DNA from: CAYMDS01 sp964653195
Lineage (GTDB): Bacteria; Patescibacteriota; Microgenomatia; Levybacterales; UBA12049
Direction of reading: 5' to 3'
DNA length: 64,000 nucleotides
Assembly: GCA_964653195.1 (NCBI GenBank)
Contig: CAZZCX010000003.1
Location: forward strand, 1 to 64,000
Translations under genes and position numbers: made by a program
Part shown: piece after piece, positions 35,962 to 44,088 of the stretch
How the letters are laid out: every line of letters starts with the position of its first letter
How positions within the stretch are numbered: the stretch's first letter is position 1
Notes under the pieces: model-generated
Database searches by the model: none
Seen by the model: only the letters and a program-made list of their open reading frames with translations
Told to the model about the DNA's origin: nothing

Positions 35962-37314
35962 TTAGCCCCTTTTTACTAAGAGAAATCTTGTAAGATTATC
36001 TTTTTGATCTTGAAGATTTTCAGCAATAATATCTAAATTGTATTTAAGAGCTAAGCCAGAGGGACCTAATATTGCAGTAGATTTTGGAATTTTCATTTTT
36101 GCTAAGTAATTTGCAGCCTTCGCTGTATCTATTAAATCTCCTTTTCCGCTTATTTGTTTATACTTATTAAATTTATTTTTCAAAGTATTTTTACATTGTG
36201 CAAAAACTTGTGGGTGTGCGATTATGGTAGTAATTTCAGAAATATCTACGTCACTTCTTTTCATTAAAAAGTGTCTAATTAGAATATTAAAATCAGAAAC
36301 AATAACTGATGAATATTTAGCTAGAGCATTCATTGACTCTTCTACTATTCCTCCCGTAGAGTTTGTAATAGCGAAAAGACCGTAATCAATATATCCAAGT
36401 TGTAAGCTCTTAAGTACTTTCTCAGATGTATAAAGATATTTTATTTTATAAGGAAGACTTTTTTTTAGATTATTAGAATAAAGATTATTTATAAAGTACA
36501 TCAAAGCTTCTTCATTGAAGCTTACCTTGCCGCCTTGAATTCCATATGTTATGTATTTACTGTTTACGTAATTTGGTAGTAATTGGTTGTAGAGACGATT
36601 ATAAGCCTTGCCTAGTTTTAAGCGCATTCTTTTTGTAAAGGGATTATATATTTGTAAATCAGTAAACAATTGCCAAGTGTCATTTACTGTTTGTTCAGTT
36701 ACTTCATGTAGCTTTTTTGAACCTAATGAATCAATAGGTGTAGGCGTAAAATGCACTTTTTCCAATAATCTGCCTATAAAATGAGTTAATCCTTGGGAAT
36801 CTGCTGCAAGTCTGTCGTGTTTTTCGGCAGACATCTCAACTACATTTAGTTTTTTGCTTATGAAGTATTCTTTCCAAAATTGCATCGTTTCATCAGTGCA
36901 CCTGAATTTGTCTATTATCATTGTTAAATTCGTAAATCCCTCCTTACTGCTATCAGGACCAAACATAGGGTGAGTCAGCATTGCCTGAATACTCGTATTT
37001 TTTAAATATCTAGTAAATACTTTTTTCGGATGTATTTTTACGGATAAAACATCAATTAAAATATTCCTTGTATTAAAAAACTTTTTATGTTTTTTAATCA
37101 CATTTTCAAAAACTGAGATAGGTACAGCGAAAAATGTGTAATCTGCTTTATAGATTTCTTCTAAAGATTTGGTAAATTTTGAATTTTTATTTAGTTCTAT
37201 ATTTTTTGAATTTAAACTACCTTTATCATATATTTGAACTAAAAAGTCATCCTTAATAAGTCTATATAAGGTTTTTCCGAACCTGCCAAAACCAATAATA
37301 CTAATTGTTTTCAT
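35962..37314 (-). CDS. Fused prephenate dehydrogenase and prephenate dehydratase
   Basis: 450 residues with two enzymes. N-terminal half: a TyrA-type NAD enzyme starting ISIIGFGRFGKTLYRLI, with AMLTHPMFGPDSSKEG and the helical half with DRLAADSQGLTHFIGRLLE. C-terminal half (from about 240): a PheA-type dehydratase, with YGIQGGKVSFNEEALMYF (cf. GPxGTFSExA), DYGLFAITNSTGG, IIAHPQVFAQC and TRFLLV. The usual ACT domain of PheA is absent. It would make both 4-hydroxyphenylpyruvate and phenylpyruvate from prephenate. The start overlaps the chorismate mutase stop by four bases. TyrA-PheA fusion is rare; CM-TyrA and CM-PheA are the usual fusions. Confidence 0.85.
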   Translation of the reverse strand: MKTISIIGFGRFGKTLYRLIKDDFLVQIYDKGSLNSKNIELNKNSKFTKSLEEIYKADYTFFAVPISVFENVIKKHKKFFNTRNILIDVLSVKIHPKKVFTRYLKNTSIQAMLTHPMFGPDSSKEGFTNLTMIIDKFRCTDETMQFWKEYFISKKLNVVEMSAEKHDRLAADSQGLTHFIGRLLEKVHFTPTPIDSLGSKKLHEVTEQTVNDTWQLFTDLQIYNPFTKRMRLKLGKAYNRLYNQLLPNYVNSKYITYGIQGGKVSFNEEALMYFINNLYSNNLKKSLPYKIKYLYTSEKVLKSLQLGYIDYGLFAITNSTGGIVEESMNALAKYSSVIVSDFNILIRHFLMKRSDVDISEITTIIAHPQVFAQCKNTLKNKFNKYKQISGKGDLIDTAKAANYLAKMKIPKSTAILGPSGLALKYNLDIIAENLQDQKDNLTRFLLVKRG

Positions 37315-37598
37315 TTTGCGTTTTTATTTATAAAGCTAGATTCTATTTTTAACGCAGCTTTGTGTATGAGTTCGTAAATATTTTTTACCATATCGGCGTC
37401 AAGATTATGAGCTTTTGCCAGTGTTATTTTAGTTTTTAATACTTCTGTCCATCTGTTCTTATCTAACGGCGGTAAACCTTCTCTTTTCTTAAGTGCGCCT
37501 ACTTGTTTAACTAACTTCATACGCATTGAGAGTAGTTCTATTATTTCTTCATCTACTATATCTATTTCATTTCTTAATAAAATTAATGGGTTTTTCAT
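37311..37598 (-). CDS. Chorismate mutase (AroQ type)
   Basis: 95 residues of an all-helical AroQ mutase: LILLRNEIDIVDEEIIELLSMRMKLVKQV with the active-site Arg, then KKREGLPPLDKNRWTEVL and a last helix. I start at ATG 37598, seven bases after the flavoprotein stop; the longer frame from 37658 would overlap that gene by 53 bases and adds residues foreign to the family. It supplies prephenate to the fused enzyme encoded next. Confidence 0.88.
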   Translation of the reverse strand: MKNPLILLRNEIDIVDEEIIELLSMRMKLVKQVGALKKREGLPPLDKNRWTEVLKTKITLAKAHNLDADMVKNIYELIHKAALKIESSFINKNAK

Positions 37599-37605
37599 AC
37601 TTTTA

Positions 37606-39135
37606 TTATAACCTATACCGTAAAGGTGAAAAATCTTCAGCAGGCATATTTCCTTCAATATTTTTTCCTATCTCATTATCGACTATAGCAATTGGTTCAT
37701 TTTCTCCTCTAATTTTTCTATTCCAGCCTTTAATTAGGGCATGAGAGAGACTAACTAGTTCATTGCCTTGATCAAAAGTATTTAATTCATCATCCCACAC
37801 GTCTAATGTGTCTTGTGCTTCATTCCTTCCAAAAGTTAATTCTAGTACATTTCTAGTATTTATGTCTCTTAATCCTTCTGGAGCTCTTTGCAGGGCTTGC
37901 GGGTCAGGATCTTTAGACATAATCTGCCATCTTTTAGTTAAAGTATTGTTGTCTTCGTCATCATTTAAACTGTCTATTGCTAAATCACTTGCTAGACGAG
38001 CAGTTACTAAGCAATTAGCTAATGCAATTCCCGGAGACCTTTTACGATTATTTGTCCAATAAGATGGTCCGACAGCATCACCTACTGCCTTTAGATTTCT
38101 CATTCCCTTAACGCTGACACCATCAGTTGTCACGGTTCCTAACTGACTATAGTGAACTGATACACCGGCAATATGTTCTTCTCCTGTCATATTGTCTACG
38201 ATCCTGACATTCCCGCCTTGATCAGAAAATCTTAATGCGATTTCTCTAAATTTATCATGAGCCATATGATTTCTCAGCAAATATGTTGTTTCTGTGTCTA
38301 TTTGTCCATTAGGTAAATACACCGTACTATTAGCTAAATCATCTGTTTCATAGCAGCCAAATGCTGGTTGTCCATCTACTCTCTTTCTGCCAAAAGGGTG
38401 AAGCATGTTAATTGTTGTGCCTGTTATGGGTAATCCTGCTTTATAAAGTAGTTGAGTAGCTGAGTAATCTATAGGTATATTGGTCGATTTATATAGTGAA
38501 CCGCCAGCGTTTCCGTTTGCTAGAATTACCATCTCGGGACTTAACGAAAATCCTTCGTTCCTGTTTTGAGCTACATTTAGTTGAGTTATTAAATTATGTT
38601 GTCGAGTTAGAGAATAAACTTCTCCTTGTAAAAATGCAATTCCCATATTTAAAGCTAGTCGTTTCAATTCTGATAAAATGCTGTAGCCCCGTCCTTTTCC
38701 GCCTTGATTAGGTACTCCCCATTGAGGACCAAACCATATCGGGTTATCGTGTACTAGTTCGGGATCAATATCTATAAGTCTTTTGTTCCATGTTTCTAAT
38801 TCTTCAGCGAGTAATCCCGCAAAATGAATCATTTCTGGAGATTTATTGCCATCGTTTTGTTTTGATAAAAGTGAGACGACTTCAGCTTCTTGCTCAAATC
38901 TATCATCAGTTCTTGTTCCGGTTCCTCTTGCTCTGATTCGCATCCCGGCAATACGGGTATTGCTTTGGGGTCTTGGTTTTTCAATTATTACGACTTGCAT
39001 ATCATCATTACATTTTTCGGCAAGTTGAATAGCTGTCAGTAGACCTGCAAAGCCTGCTCCAACTATACAGGTTAGAGGTTTATCACCTCTGAGTCTGCTT
39101 ACTTCATTGAGACTATTTTTAGTAATAGATGGCAT
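37606..39135 (-). CDS. FAD-dependent oxidoreductase of the fumarate reductase/aspartate oxidase type
   Basis: 509 residues. FAD motif IVGAGFAGLLTAIQLAE at 25-41 and EK at the end of the second strand; the C-terminal FAD contact is LKAVGDAVGPSYWTNNRKRSPGIALANCL. This is the layout of succinate dehydrogenase flavoproteins and L-aspartate oxidase, but the catalytic Arg/His patterns of those enzymes are not evident. It sits inside the aromatic operon with two-base gaps, so a step in or near aromatic synthesis is implied. I know of no such enzyme in the standard pathway. Function unresolved. Confidence 0.7.
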   Translation of the reverse strand: MPSITKNSLNEVSRLRGDKPLTCIVGAGFAGLLTAIQLAEKCNDDMQVVIIEKPRPQSNTRIAGMRIRARGTGTRTDDRFEQEAEVVSLLSKQNDGNKSPEMIHFAGLLAEELETWNKRLIDIDPELVHDNPIWFGPQWGVPNQGGKGRGYSILSELKRLALNMGIAFLQGEVYSLTRQHNLITQLNVAQNRNEGFSLSPEMVILANGNAGGSLYKSTNIPIDYSATQLLYKAGLPITGTTINMLHPFGRKRVDGQPAFGCYETDDLANSTVYLPNGQIDTETTYLLRNHMAHDKFREIALRFSDQGGNVRIVDNMTGEEHIAGVSVHYSQLGTVTTDGVSVKGMRNLKAVGDAVGPSYWTNNRKRSPGIALANCLVTARLASDLAIDSLNDDEDNNTLTKRWQIMSKDPDPQALQRAPEGLRDINTRNVLELTFGRNEAQDTLDVWDDELNTFDQGNELVSLSHALIKGWNRKIRGENEPIAIVDNEIGKNIEGNMPAEDFSPLRYRL

Positions 39136-39137
39136 AT

Positions 39138-39920
39138 TTATTTAATTGACTCCATTAATTTATCAAATTCATTCCAAGTGAGTTGTTGTTTGGCATCGGT
39201 TTTGGCATTTTTGGGATCTGGGTGAACTTCTATAATCCATCCATCATAAGAGTGTTTCCGAGCTTGCTTTGCAATTTTATGTACATTCTCGACAGTCCCG
39301 CCGGTATGTGATGGATCGAAGATCATGGGTAGCTGAAATTCCCGTCTTATCTCCATAGCCATTTCATGATCTGGAATATTTCGAAAGCTGTGTGGATTTG
39401 GTGAGTGCGGGACATGTGGTACAAATCCTCTATGACAGATCATAAATCTGTTTTTGGGCATATTAGCAGCTAAGACATGCTCTACTATGCCTTCCCAATG
39501 TTTCTTATGATGCCATGGCTGATTTTTCACCATAAGTGTAATTCTTTCATCTTTTGCGACAAATTGAGCAATTTCTCTTTGTATGAAATGGTTTTGATTT
39601 CTGGCACCGATCCATAGTAGTAGATTAGCTTTCGGGTTTTCCTGAAATACTACATCAGCTACGTGCTCAGCATGGCCTGGAGTGAGCACCTCAACACCTG
39701 GATTCACTCCCTTTGAGACTGCAATTTTCAGAAAGTGAGAGCCATCCATTCCCAATCCTTCATATCCGGGTTTTGTTCTGGGTTTCCAGAGGGTGAGACG
39801 CATGAAATCTATATATGGTCGTTTGTTTATTTCCTTAATTGATGCGCGCAATACTTCATCAGATTCAGTATTGCACGGTCCTATAATTAGGATAGGTTTT
39901 TTCGATTCTTTATTTTTCAT
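39138..39920 (-). CDS. DAHP synthase family (type I beta) aldolase
   Basis: 260 residues of a TIM-barrel PEP-dependent aldolase. Family motifs: IIGPCNTESDE, KPRTKPGYEGLG, WIGARNQNHF, VKNQPWHH, DPSHTGGTVENV and IEVHPDPKNAKTDAKQQL. These match the DAHP/KDO8P synthase superfamily, with the metal-binding Cys, His, Glu and Asp positions (Cys of GPCN, His of DPSH, Glu of EVHP) present. The usual ACT or CM regulatory domain is absent. In this operon DAHP synthesis from PEP and erythrose 4-phosphate is the likely job; changes around the substrate loop leave room for another sugar acceptor. Confidence 0.82.
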   Translation of the reverse strand: MKNKESKKPILIIGPCNTESDEVLRASIKEINKRPYIDFMRLTLWKPRTKPGYEGLGMDGSHFLKIAVSKGVNPGVEVLTPGHAEHVADVVFQENPKANLLLWIGARNQNHFIQREIAQFVAKDERITLMVKNQPWHHKKHWEGIVEHVLAANMPKNRFMICHRGFVPHVPHSPNPHSFRNIPDHEMAMEIRREFQLPMIFDPSHTGGTVENVHKIAKQARKHSYDGWIIEVHPDPKNAKTDAKQQLTWNEFDKLMESIK

Positions 39921-39922
39921 AT

Positions 39923-40837
39923 TTATAAAACTATCTTAGAAAAGTATGAACGTATTCCTTCTAGGTCTGTACTTTTTTTCAAGTACATCATATCGAAAAT
40001 TTCCATTTCTGATCTAGTTGGAATTGCAGCAGCATTTCCTAGTTTTGTGCATTGTAGACCACCAACAAAATTACCAAAAGTTGCGCATTTTATATGATCC
40101 CAACCTTTTATAATCCCGTATGCAAATGCACCCCTGTATACATCGCCTGCGCCAACTGTGTCAATTACAGATACATCATACGCCTGGATATGGCGCAATG
40201 TTTTGCCATCGTATATTAAACTTCCTAATTTACCCGCAGTTATTATAAGCTCTTTACCGTTATATAATTTTTGAATTGATTTCAACAAATCGTTTGAATC
40301 AATTTTTACCAGCGATTCTATAGGGAGTATAGGAAAATCAGCGTTTCGGATCATATCTAATGTAAATTCAGATATTTCAATAGATGGGTCAATTATTATC
40401 TTGGCTTCCAATTTTTTCTTGTCCATAATTTCATAAAACGCTGTTTTTTCATGTCTATCAATAATTATTAAATCGAATTGACGTAAAAATTTTCTATCAA
40501 GGTTTTTGATATCTAAATGAATAGTATTGCCTCGAATTTTCTCTCTCTGCCCTGTATCAATAGGTACTAGTATAGTATTTATCTTCGTCCTTTTTTGAAT
40601 TTTATGATGTAATTTTATATTTTCGTGTTTTATAGTTTTTTTTATTATTTTAGCTTCTGAATCTCTCCCAAGAGATGTCACCAGAGTACAATCTATATTC
40701 AATCTTGAGAGCACAATAAGAGCTGACAGTACGGGACCACCAACATGAGTCTTGGTTTTTATCACTTTTTTCTCCTTTAAATTGTTTACCACAATTACTC
40801 TATCAATTATTGATTCACCTATGCCTAGTACTTTCAT
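39923..40837 (-). CDS. PfkB-family sugar kinase, divergent
   Basis: 304 residues of ribokinase fold: MKVLGIGESIIDRVIVV at the start, THVGGPVLSALIVLSRL with the substrate-binding Gly-Gly, and the C-terminal signature DTVGAGDVYRGAFAYGI with the catalytic Asp. First gene of the aromatic operon. A sugar kinase is not part of the normal shikimate pathway; it may provide a phosphorylated sugar for the aldolase encoded next. Translation probably follows a four-codon mini-ORF (GTG GTT AAA AAA TAA) whose Shine-Dalgarno is the terminator arm. Confidence 0.8.
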   Translation of the reverse strand: MKVLGIGESIIDRVIVVNNLKEKKVIKTKTHVGGPVLSALIVLSRLNIDCTLVTSLGRDSEAKIIKKTIKHENIKLHHKIQKRTKINTILVPIDTGQREKIRGNTIHLDIKNLDRKFLRQFDLIIIDRHEKTAFYEIMDKKKLEAKIIIDPSIEISEFTLDMIRNADFPILPIESLVKIDSNDLLKSIQKLYNGKELIITAGKLGSLIYDGKTLRHIQAYDVSVIDTVGAGDVYRGAFAYGIIKGWDHIKCATFGNFVGGLQCTKLGNAAAIPTRSEMEIFDMMYLKKSTDLEGIRSYFSKIVL

Positions 40838-40854
40838 ATTTATTTTTTAACCAC

Positions 40855-40878
40855 AAAAAAACCTCCCTTTCGGGAGGT
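40855..40878 (-). terminator. Attenuator terminator of the aromatic operon
   Basis: Minus strand: CCTCCC (40877-40872), GAAA, GGGAGG (40867-40862), then seven T. The downstream ATG of the PfkB gene is 17 bases after the T run. Confidence 0.85.
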
Positions 40879-40903
40879 CCAGTAATCTGGTTTTCACTAG
40901 TGT

Positions 40904-40972
40904 TTAAGCACTAGCTTTCCTCCCGGGTTGGGAAGTAAAATAAAACCAAAAATATGCAAAAGAGTTAGTCAT
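40904..40972 (-). CDS. Aromatic leader peptide (Phe/Tyr/Trp-rich)
   Basis: A 22-residue peptide with the core SFAYFWFYF at residues 4-12: seven aromatic residues in eight positions, including Phe, Tyr and one Trp. The ATG lies six bases after the -10 box, so the mRNA may be leaderless. The operon behind it encodes chorismate mutase, prephenate dehydrogenase/dehydratase and a DAHP-synthase-type enzyme, so the codon content matches the product of the pathway. Confidence 0.85.
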   Translation of the reverse strand: MTNSFAYFWFYFTSQPGRKASA

Positions 40973-40978
40973 GTAATT

Positions 40979-41007
40979 ATTATATTAGTTTGTTTTAATA
41001 GAGTCAA
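40979..41007 (-). promoter_or_regulatory. Promoter of the aromatic operon, inside the end of rplT
   Basis: Minus strand TTGACT (41007-41002), 17-base spacer, TATAAT (40984-40979). The -35 box lies within the last codons of rplT, so ribosomal protein genes and the aromatic operon are very tightly packed. Confidence 0.75.
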
Positions 41008-41332
41008 CTATGTGCTTAAATGTTTTTGCATCGTTGACTAAAATATCATTTAGAATTTTTCGATCAAGTTGTACATTTGCTTTTTTAAGTGAATCTATAA
41101 AGACACTATAAGACATGCCTTCATTTTTTACGGCTTCGCTTAACCGTGTAATCCACAGAGTGCGAAAATTTCTTTTTCTTAATTTTCTACCATGATAAGA
41201 ATAAGCATCAGCATGTAAGACAGCTTCCTTAGCTGCTCTTATAAGCTTACTCTTAGTACCCCTATAACCTTTTGTAAGGTCTGCAAGTTTATTGTGTCTT
41301 CGTCTTGATACTATTCCTCTTTTTACTCTCAT
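40985..41332 (-). CDS. rplT: Ribosomal protein L20
   Basis: 115 residues: RVKRGIVSRRRHNKLADLTKGYRG at the start and LWITRLSEAVKNEGMSYSVFIDSLKKANVQLDRKIL, the L20 signature. 50S assembly protein. Last gene of thrS-infC-rpmI-rplT. Confidence 0.96.
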   Translation of the reverse strand: MRVKRGIVSRRRHNKLADLTKGYRGTKSKLIRAAKEAVLHADAYSYHGRKLRKRNFRTLWITRLSEAVKNEGMSYSVFIDSLKKANVQLDRKILNDILVNDAKTFKHIVDSIKTN

Positions 41333-41410
41333 ATGATGATTTACACGGATTGTAAACTGATTTTCGCGGATAATCCGTGTGTATCCGCTTAATTTCTGTG
41401 AAAATCTTCT

Positions 41411-41608
41411 CTAGGCTACACCTAACATTCTTTTCACTTTTTTTGCAAATGCTCCTTGTAATACTCCTGGTTCTTTTTGTCTCCTTAATCTTCTTTTTGA
41501 TTTATTCAATTTTAAGTGAGATCCGAATTGATGGCCGAACATTACTTTTCCGGTTTTTGTTACTTTAAATCTTCTATTTGCTGATTGTCTTACTTTCACT
41601 TTGGACAT
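41411..41608 (-). CDS. rpmI: Ribosomal protein L35
   Basis: 65 residues, SKVKVRQSANRRFKVTKTGKV and a basic C-terminus (KRRLRRQKE). It overlaps infC by 35 bases in another frame, more than most gene pairs here. Confidence 0.93.
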   Translation of the reverse strand: MSKVKVRQSANRRFKVTKTGKVMFGHQFGSHLKLNKSKRRLRRQKEPGVLQGAFAKKVKRMLGVA

Positions 41609-42149
41609 GTTTTTTCCTTTCCGGAGAAACGACAGCTACCATCTGTCTCCCTTCCATTTTTGCTTCTCTATCAACTTTTGATATATCCTGAACTGCCGCA
41701 ATTACTTTATCCATTACAATTCTTCCAAATTCAGATCTAGTCACTTCTCGTCCTCTGAATTTTACAACTAATTTGATTTTATTGCCTTCAGTCAGAAATT
41801 CTCGGCATCTTTTGATCATATTACCGAGATCATTGTCAGACATAAATGGTCCTAGTCTGACTTCTTTTGTATCGGAACTTTTAGTTTTCCGCTTCTCTTC
41901 CCTTTTCCGTTTCTCTTCTTGGTAAAGAAATTTTTTAAAATCGATAATTTTTGCTACAGGTGGCTTAGCTAATGGCGCAATTTCAACAAGGTCCAGTCCT
42001 GCATTTCTTGCTTTTTCTAAAGCCTCAAATTTGGACAGTACCCCGATTTGTTTACCTGTGTCATCTATGACCCTGAGCGTTGTTGCATAAATTCGCTCAT
42101 TTATTCGGTAAAATTTTTTCGTTTGTTGAGTTTTATGCTTTCTTATCAA
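41574..42149 (-). CDS. infC: Translation initiation factor IF-3
   Basis: 191 residues with both IF3 domains: YRINERIYATTLRVIDDTGKQIGVLS (N domain), then the linker rich in Lys/Glu/Arg and the C domain with KEVRLGPFMSDNDLGNMIKRCREFL. The start appears to be TTG at 42149, overlapping the end of thrS by 17 bases. Rare infC start codons are known in bacteria and let IF3 control its own translation; the TTG here would fit that. Confidence 0.93.
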   Translation of the reverse strand: MIRKHKTQQTKKFYRINERIYATTLRVIDDTGKQIGVLSKFEALEKARNAGLDLVEIAPLAKPPVAKIIDFKKFLYQEEKRKREEKRKTKSSDTKEVRLGPFMSDNDLGNMIKRCREFLTEGNKIKLVVKFRGREVTRSEFGRIVMDKVIAAVQDISKVDREAKMEGRQMVAVVSPERKKHVQSESKTISK

Positions 42150-43875
42150 TTTTCTCCTGTAACTCCATTATAAACTGATCAATTTTTTGTATTCCCAAAT
42201 CCTTCCCTTCTCGAGTCCGGATAGAAATTCCTTCTTGATCAATTTCTTTGTCCCCTATTATACCCATAAATGGTGTTTTTTGTAAAGTCGCAGCTCGAAT
42301 CTTTGCTTGTAGTGTTTCTTTATCGTTGTTTACATCAGTGCGGATTCCTTTCTCAATAAATTGTGTGGCTAATTTTTGAGCGTATTCGGTATGCCTGTCA
42401 GCTATGGGAAGTATGGAAAGCTGTAAAGGTGAAAGCCAAAGAGGGAAAGCGCCGGCTGTATGTTCTATATAGACAGAAAGAAACCGTTCTAGCGCTCCAG
42501 CCAAGGCGAAATGAATCATGACAGGGGTTTGTTCTTTTCCCTCACTATCAATATACTTTAACTTGAAACGTTTTGGTTGTACAAAATCAAGCTGAGGTGT
42601 ACCTAATTGCCATTCCCTGTTTAGTGCATCCTGAACCATAAAATCAATTTTCGGACCATAAAATGCTGCTTCTCCCTCTGCTATAAAATATTCGAGATTA
42701 TTCTTTTCGGCTATAGATAAAAGTATCTGTTGTGCTTTCTCCCATAAATCTGTATCCCCTAAATATTTTTCAGGTGTTTCATTACTTCTGAAAGATAATC
42801 GTGCCCTAAATTTCATATTGAGTGCCGAATAGAACTCTTTGACTATTTCGATCATTTCTCCGTATACCGATTCAATTTGGTCGATGCGACAAAAAGAATG
42901 ACTGTCATCCTGTGTAACAGCTCTTACGCGTGATAAACCAAGTAATTCACCAGCTTTTTCATCCCGGTAAATAGTAGTAGTTTCAAGATACTTTATAGGT
43001 AGGTCTCTATAGCTTCTAGTTTTAGATGCGTAAATTTGCTGATGATGAGGACAATTCATCGGTTTCATAACAAGTTGGTCAGTTGTCTCCTGGCTTTTTA
43101 CGAGAAATAATTCATCGCCGAATTTATCCCAGTGTCCTGAAGTTTTATATAGATCATTTTTAGTAATATGAGGAACCCATACTTTTTGATAACCTCTTTT
43201 GAGCCTTAATTCTTGAGAAAAATCATTGATCAACTCGCGTAGAATTGTACCCTTCGGTGTAAAAAGAGGTAGTCCTTTACCGACTAGGTCTGAGAAAACA
43301 AATAAATCAAGTTCTTTGCCAAGTTTACGGTGATCTCTTTTTTGGGCTTCTTGAAGAAGATGTATATAGTCTTCAAGTTCTTTTTTGGTAGCAAATGCTG
43401 CACCATAGATACGTGTCAGCATTTTATTTTTTTCATCTCCTCTCCAGTAAGCGCCTGCTATAGATAAAAGTTTGAAAGCACCTATTTCATTTTTAGGATT
43501 ATTTACGTGTCCGCCTTTGCATAAATCCCAGTAATTTCCAGATTTGTAAAAAGTTACGGTTTGTCCCTCTTTCGTAAATTCCTCTATTAGTTCAAGTTTA
43601 AATTCATTACCTGGATATTCTTTTTTGGCCTCTATAGGCGTAAGTGTGTGTGCTTCAAATGAATCCCAAGAGGATAATATTTCCTGCATTTTAGCTTCAA
43701 TTTTTGGAAAATCGTCTTCTGATATTGGTTTCTTGAAGTCGAAATCAAAGTAAAATCCATTTTCAATAGCAGGACCAATAGTTCGTTTTGTGTCTGGCCA
43801 AAGCTCCATAACAGCAGCTGCTAGTAAATGCGCTGTCGAATGCCTTAGGTTACTGAGATATTGTTGATCCTGCAT
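42133..43875 (-). CDS. thrS: Threonyl-tRNA synthetase without TGS domain
   Basis: 580 residues against 642 in E. coli. It begins directly with the editing domain (NLRHSTAHLLAAAVMELWP), so the N-terminal TGS domain is absent. The class II core has KPMNCPHHQQIYASKTRSYRDLPIK with the zinc ligands, and FYGPKIDFMVQDALNREWQLGT. C-terminal anticodon domain present. No T-box or leader peptide seen upstream. Confidence 0.95.
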   Translation of the reverse strand: MQDQQYLSNLRHSTAHLLAAAVMELWPDTKRTIGPAIENGFYFDFDFKKPISEDDFPKIEAKMQEILSSWDSFEAHTLTPIEAKKEYPGNEFKLELIEEFTKEGQTVTFYKSGNYWDLCKGGHVNNPKNEIGAFKLLSIAGAYWRGDEKNKMLTRIYGAAFATKKELEDYIHLLQEAQKRDHRKLGKELDLFVFSDLVGKGLPLFTPKGTILRELINDFSQELRLKRGYQKVWVPHITKNDLYKTSGHWDKFGDELFLVKSQETTDQLVMKPMNCPHHQQIYASKTRSYRDLPIKYLETTTIYRDEKAGELLGLSRVRAVTQDDSHSFCRIDQIESVYGEMIEIVKEFYSALNMKFRARLSFRSNETPEKYLGDTDLWEKAQQILLSIAEKNNLEYFIAEGEAAFYGPKIDFMVQDALNREWQLGTPQLDFVQPKRFKLKYIDSEGKEQTPVMIHFALAGALERFLSVYIEHTAGAFPLWLSPLQLSILPIADRHTEYAQKLATQFIEKGIRTDVNNDKETLQAKIRAATLQKTPFMGIIGDKEIDQEGISIRTREGKDLGIQKIDQFIMELQEKIDKKA

Positions 43876-43884
43876 ATTTTTATT

Positions 43885-43905
43885 AACTATTAACTATTCG
43901 CAATC
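43885..43905. repeat. Short heptamer repeat TTAACTA
   Basis: TTAACTA twice in tandem with a partial third copy, directly upstream of thrS. Small member of the seven-base arrays. Confidence 0.4.
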
Positions 43906-43943
43906 TAACTACAATGGCTTTACTATAGCAAATTCAGTATTAC

Positions 43944-43971
43944 TTGACAATTGATGAGATAAATTTATAAT
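43944..43971 (+). promoter_or_regulatory. Promoter of the ATP-grasp operon
   Basis: TTGACA (43944-43949), 16-base spacer, TATAAT (43966-43971). The leader peptide ATG begins seven bases after the -10 box, where transcription itself should begin. Confidence 0.75.
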
Positions 43972-43977
43972 TACATA

Positions 43978-44025
43978 ATGATTGTGAAATATGCCGTAAA
44001 TAATTCAAAGAAACACCTCTCGTAA
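43978..44025 (+). CDS. Leader peptide with Asn-Asn and Lys-Lys
   Basis: Fifteen residues, MIVKYAVNNSKKHLS. In the other leaders of this window the control codons lie a few codons before the stop; here that window reads NNSKKH, so Asn, Lys or His could be the sensed amino acid. The peptide alone cannot decide. Confidence 0.65.
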   Translation: MIVKYAVNNSKKHLS

Positions 44026-44076
44026 GGAGGGGTTTTCGTGTTATTTAATTACGACCCCTCTGAAGAGGGGTTTTTT
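44012..44076 (+). promoter_or_regulatory. Attenuator before the ATP-grasp gene
   Basis: Antiterminator: GAGGGGT (44027-44033) with ACCCCTC (44054-44060), seven perfect pairs, with CGT/ACG inside. Terminator: CCCCTC (44055-44060), loop TGAA, GAGGGG (44065-44070) and six T (44071-44076). CCTC in the leader ORF can pair with GAGG of the 5' arm. GAGGGG also stands as a Shine-Dalgarno seven bases before GTG GAA TAA, a mini-ORF that ends two bases before the ATG of the main gene. Confidence 0.75.
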
Positions 44077-44088
44077 AGTGGAATAAAT

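Larger units (their letters stand above)
40855..40972 (-). promoter_or_regulatory. Aromatic amino acid attenuator
   Basis: Three pairings compete. Region 1-2: CTTCCC with GGGAGG (40924-40919). Antiterminator 2-3: GGGAGG with CCTCCC (40877-40872), enclosing two small hairpins (CTAGTG/CACTAG and CCAG/CTGG). Terminator 3-4: CCTCCC/GGGAGG plus U run. Region 2 lies inside the leader ORF, whose stop is at 40906-40904, so a ribosome that completes the leader covers region 2 and allows termination; a ribosome stalled on the Phe/Tyr/Trp codons leaves region 2 free. Confidence 0.8.

Noticed and set aside
37599..37658. A 20-residue N-terminal extension of the chorismate mutase gene.
   Set aside because: It overlaps the flavoprotein gene by 53 bases and adds residues foreign to the AroQ fold; ATG 37598 starts right at the conserved helix.
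44038..44088. GTG start 17 codons upstream of the ATP-grasp ATG.
   Set aside because: The extension is made of attenuator and terminator sequence (PSEEGFFSG comes from the CCCCTC/GAGGGG hairpin), so it is not coding.
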